Source: Acidobacteriota bacterium (GTDB taxonomy: Bacteria; Acidobacteriota; Terriglobia; Terriglobales; Acidobacteriaceae). From it: a stretch of 17,190 bases of DNA. How positions within the stretch are numbered: the stretch's first letter is position 1; the number at the start of each line of letters is the position of its first letter. The stretch lies in assembly GCA_021799405.1 (NCBI GenBank), contig JAJZAL010000019.1:20208-37397 (forward strand). The letters are read 5' to 3'. Of the stretch, positions 14,896 to 17,190 are shown one piece after another. A program made the position numbers and the translations under genes. The notes beneath the pieces are model-generated. The model ran no database searches. It had not been told where the DNA came from and saw only the letters and a list, made by a program, of their open reading frames with translations.

Positions 14896-15429
14896 GGTAG
14901 GCGCATACAAGCATCAGGTGAAAACTTCAACTCCCGGCCGAAGCAGGTCTCAAGACAAACCCGAGCGCTTCCATAGGAATCCCCAGAAGAGGTGCTGCCT
15001 GGCAACCTCGGCACACGGCCAGATGGTGACAGAGGCAGACCTCCAGTCAAGCCTGCTAGACATGGATGGTACAGCATAGCCCCGCGGGTGATTCCACAAC
15101 TCGCGTCATACCTCCTTTATAAAAGCAGAGGAACCCCCGATGAAAGCGGCATGCGGCCCCTGAGGGTGACGAACGGGATTTGCGCCGCGTCAATCCCCGC
15201 ACGGGAGAGGTCCATGAGAAGCTTGATATGCGTCGCGGTGTGCTTATCTCACGGCCAGAGTCGAACGGCGGCAATCACTCCGGTGGGAGACGATTGAGCG
15301 GGAAAAGCAGTGCCGCCCGGCACCCCATGCGTAGCAGTGCGGCTCCGAAGGTATGAGTCCGGCGACGGCTTCGGGTTACTTAACAGCGCGTTCGGCGTAA
15401 CGACTAGCTTGATGTGAGGGATCGAAGCG
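14896..15429. other. 534-bp gap between pgsA and the GH3 gene
   Basis: I see no recognisable gene, tRNA or known riboswitch here. A perfect hairpin GTGCC-GCCC-GGCAC is at 15310-15323 without a following T-run. A 27-codon open frame at 15214-15297 has a strong GGGAGAGG ribosome site and a signal-peptide-like start (see separate entry). The promoters of pgsA (leftward) and the GH3 gene (rightward) should lie within it, but no convincing hexamer pair was found. The stretch may include remains of a decayed gene. Confidence 0.45.
15214..15297 (+). other. Possible 27-residue leader peptide or gene remnant
   Basis: ATG at 15214 follows GGGAGAGG by 3 nt and encodes MRSLICVAVCLSHGQSRTAA plus seven residues before TGA. 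The short hydrophobic head after Arg resembles the start of a signal peptide. It could be a real small peptide, the stub of a decayed secreted protein, or chance; nothing else supports it. Confidence 0.2.
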
Positions 15430-17190
15430 ATGAATCTGTATCCGCGGGCGCCGCGGCGAGTTTCGATCATCCTGGGCCTCTCTGCGCTGGTTGCGCTCTC
15501 GCCGCAATGCGCGCGGCACAGCCCCAATGGGAATGTCGGAGACGTCCCCAAATATCCCTGGCTGAATCGCGCGCTTTCTCCGGACGTACGGGCCGGCCTG
15601 GTCCTGGAGCAGATGACTCTGAACGAAAAGATCTTCTTGCTGCACGGAACAGCCTGGCACGCGTTGGATTTCAGCACGATGAATCTGGGGTTACTGCAGT
15701 CCAATGGAGGCGTGGGGTATGTGGTGGGCATCCCACGCCTGCGCATCCCCGGAATCCAGATGACGAATGCCTCGTACGGCGTAACGCGCAGCCGAAGGAA
15801 CCACCGATATTCCACGGCGCTGCCGGATGATCTGGCGCTGGCAGCCACCTGGGATGCGGACGCTGCCTATGAATACGGCGCATTGCTCGGGCGGGAATTG
15901 CGCGCCCAAGGCTACAACATGTCTCTCGGCGGAGGCGTCAATCTGGCGCGAGAGCCGCGCGACGGCCGCACCTTTGAATTCCTCGGAGAAGACCCCATTC
16001 TCGCGGGCACCATAGCCGGCCAGGAAGTGGCAGGGACGCAGGCCCAGCATGTCATCGGAGACATAAAGCACTTTGCAATGAACGACCGCGAAACCGACCG
16101 GCACAAGCTCAATATCAATATCGATAAGCGCGCCATGCGCGAGACTGATCTGCTGGCATTCGAAATTGGGCTGCGCATTTCGCATGCCGGGGCCGTGATG
16201 TGCGCCTATAACGGCGTGAATGGCGAGCCTTCCTGCCAGAACAAGTATCTACTTACCGATGTACTCAGAAAAGACTGGAAATTCCCTGGCTTTGTCCTTT
16301 CGGATTGGGGTGCTACGCACAGTACGGTCAAGGCCTTCGCGGCCGGCCTGGACCAGGAAGAGCCATCGTCTGTCTTTTATGGAGAAGCGATGAAGCGGGC
16401 CGTGCTCGCCGGTAAGGTCTCCATGGCCGAACTGGACGAACACGTTCATCGCATCCTGCGATCGGAGTTTGCCAGCGGCATCGTCGACGATCCTCCACGC
16501 GAGGGCCCCATTGATGTCGACCGCGATCTCAATGTCGCCCAGCACCTGGCGGAGGAGAGCATGGTTCTGCTCCGGAACGAGAATGCGCAGCTTCCACTCG
16601 ACGCCGCCAAACTCCGCACCATCGCTGTGATTGGCGCGCATGCCGATGTTGCCATGATCTCCGGGGGCGGCTCAGGACATGTCGACGCGCCGGCTGGGAG
16701 CGCCCCGCATTTCGACTGGCGTGGACTGCGTCGGAGTGCAGCATGGTTTCCAACCTCGCCGCTGAAAGCTTTGCGCGCAAGAGCGCCGCATGCAAGGATT
16801 GAATACGATTCCGGCGCAAATCCCGCCGCGGCTGCCGCTCTGGCTCGGGCTGCAGATGTTGCTATCGTTTTTGCCTACCAATGGGAGAGCGAGGGCATGG
16901 ATCTGGCTACGCTTTCTCTTCCCGGCAACCAGAATGCCCTGGTCGAACAAGTTGCGCACGCGAATCCGCATACGATTGTGGTTCTGGAAACGGGCAGTCC
17001 CGCTCTGATGCCATGGGCTAACAACGTCAGCGCCATTTTGGAGGCGTGGTATGCGGGCAGCCGCGGAGCGGACGCGGTTGCCAATGTGCTGTTCGGATAC
17101 GTGAACCCGAGCGCCAAATTGCCGATCACATTTCCTCTGCGCGATGCCGATATGCCCCAACCGACTGTAGTAGAGCCGCCTCCGTCCCAG
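15430..17190 (+). CDS. Glycoside hydrolase family 3 (beta-glucosidase type), exported; 3' end cut by window edge
   Basis: GH3 enzymes release terminal sugars, often glucose or xylose, from beta-glycosides with retention. The frame is open for 587 codons from ATG 15430 to the window end. GAGGG lies 10 nt upstream and an in-frame TGA just above fixes the start region. A signal peptide is likely: MNLYPRAPRRVSIILGLSAL, then a cleavage region near SPQCARHS. The TIM-barrel domain has EQMTLNEKI, FEFLGEDP, DIKHFAMND (Lys213-His214) and the nucleophile Asp292 in FVLSDWGATHS. The second domain starts near AEESMVLLRNE and carries the likely acid/base Glu488 in WESEGMDLATLSLPGNQ. The sequence stops near PITFPLRDAD, where the fibronectin-III-like domain of longer GH3 enzymes would follow. 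The substrate cannot be fixed. Codon use looks somewhat less GC-biased than in the isc genes. Confidence 0.93.
   Translation, partial: MNLYPRAPRRVSIILGLSALVALSPQCARHSPNGNVGDVPKYPWLNRALSPDVRAGLVLEQMTLNEKIFLLHGTAWHALDFSTMNLGLLQSNGGVGYVVGIPRLRIPGIQMTNASYGVTRSRRNHRYSTALPDDLALAATWDADAAYEYGALLGRELRAQGYNMSLGGGVNLAREPRDGRTFEFLGEDPILAGTIAGQEVAGTQAQHVIGDIKHFAMNDRETDRHKLNINIDKRAMRETDLLAFEIGLRISHAGAVMCAYNGVNGEPSCQNKYLLTDVLRKDWKFPGFVLSDWGATHSTVKAFAAGLDQEEPSSVFYGEAMKRAVLAGKVSMAELDEHVHRILRSEFASGIVDDPPREGPIDVDRDLNVAQHLAEESMVLLRNENAQLPLDAAKLRTIAVIGAHADVAMISGGGSGHVDAPAGSAPHFDWRGLRRSAAWFPTSPLKALRARAPHARIEYDSGANPAAAAALARAADVAIVFAYQWESEGMDLATLSLPGNQNALVEQVAHANPHTIVVLETGSPALMPWANNVSAILEAWYAGSRGADAVANVLFGYVNPSAKLPITFPLRDADMPQPTVVEPPPSQ

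Noticed and set aside
14940..15180. Possible tRNA or riboswitch in the gap before the GH3 gene
   Set aside because: No cloverleaf, anticodon arm or known riboswitch core could be matched by eye.

Overview
This 17.2 kb window looks like ordinary chromosomal DNA from a GC-rich, Gram-negative-type bacterium. The best guess is Acidobacteriota (Terriglobia-like). That is an inference from protein flavour (trigger factor with a His-rich head, a DUF4337 protein, a secreted GH3 glycosidase, a small CxxC protein) and not from a marker gene. No transposase, integrase, phage gene, CRISPR array, rRNA or tRNA was seen.

Layout. 1-2926 (minus): an outer-membrane beta-barrel protein, then trigger factor (tig) and the 5' part of clpP, the usual tig-clpP pairing of nascent-chain folding with proteolysis. 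3192-7610 (plus): cysteinyl-tRNA synthetase (cysS), a DUF4337 membrane protein, a 365-bp gap rich in perfect hairpins, a class III PLP aminotransferase or racemase-like enzyme, and a YraN/UPF0102 nuclease-like protein. 7645-13912 (minus): a complete, collinear isc operon in the order iscR-iscS-iscU-iscA-hscB-hscA-fdx-iscX. 14114-14278 (plus): a small acidic Cys-rich protein divergent from iscR. 14299-14895 (minus): a CDP-alcohol phosphatidyltransferase (pgsA-like). 14896-15429: 534 bp with no convincing gene. 15430-17190 (plus): a GH3 beta-glucosidase-type enzyme cut by the window edge.

How the genes work together. The isc block is the functional core. IscS takes sulfur from cysteine, IscU is the scaffold, and the HscB/HscA chaperone pair releases the cluster from IscU. 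IscA carries clusters or iron, ferredoxin supplies electrons, IscX modulates IscS, and the Rrf2 regulator IscR presumably senses cluster supply and controls its own promoter. A good promoter with a dyad in its spacer lies directly upstream of iscR.

I did not find a clearly new multi-gene system. The points most worth a second look are: an IscR-like regulator with an NsrR-like ligand pattern (Asp9, no His after the third Cys); an HscB with the N-terminal four-cysteine module best known from eukaryotic HSC20; a His-rich N-terminal extension on trigger factor; the 54-residue Cys-rich protein paired head-to-head with iscR; and hairpins in the leader of the aminotransferase and in three isc intergenic gaps.
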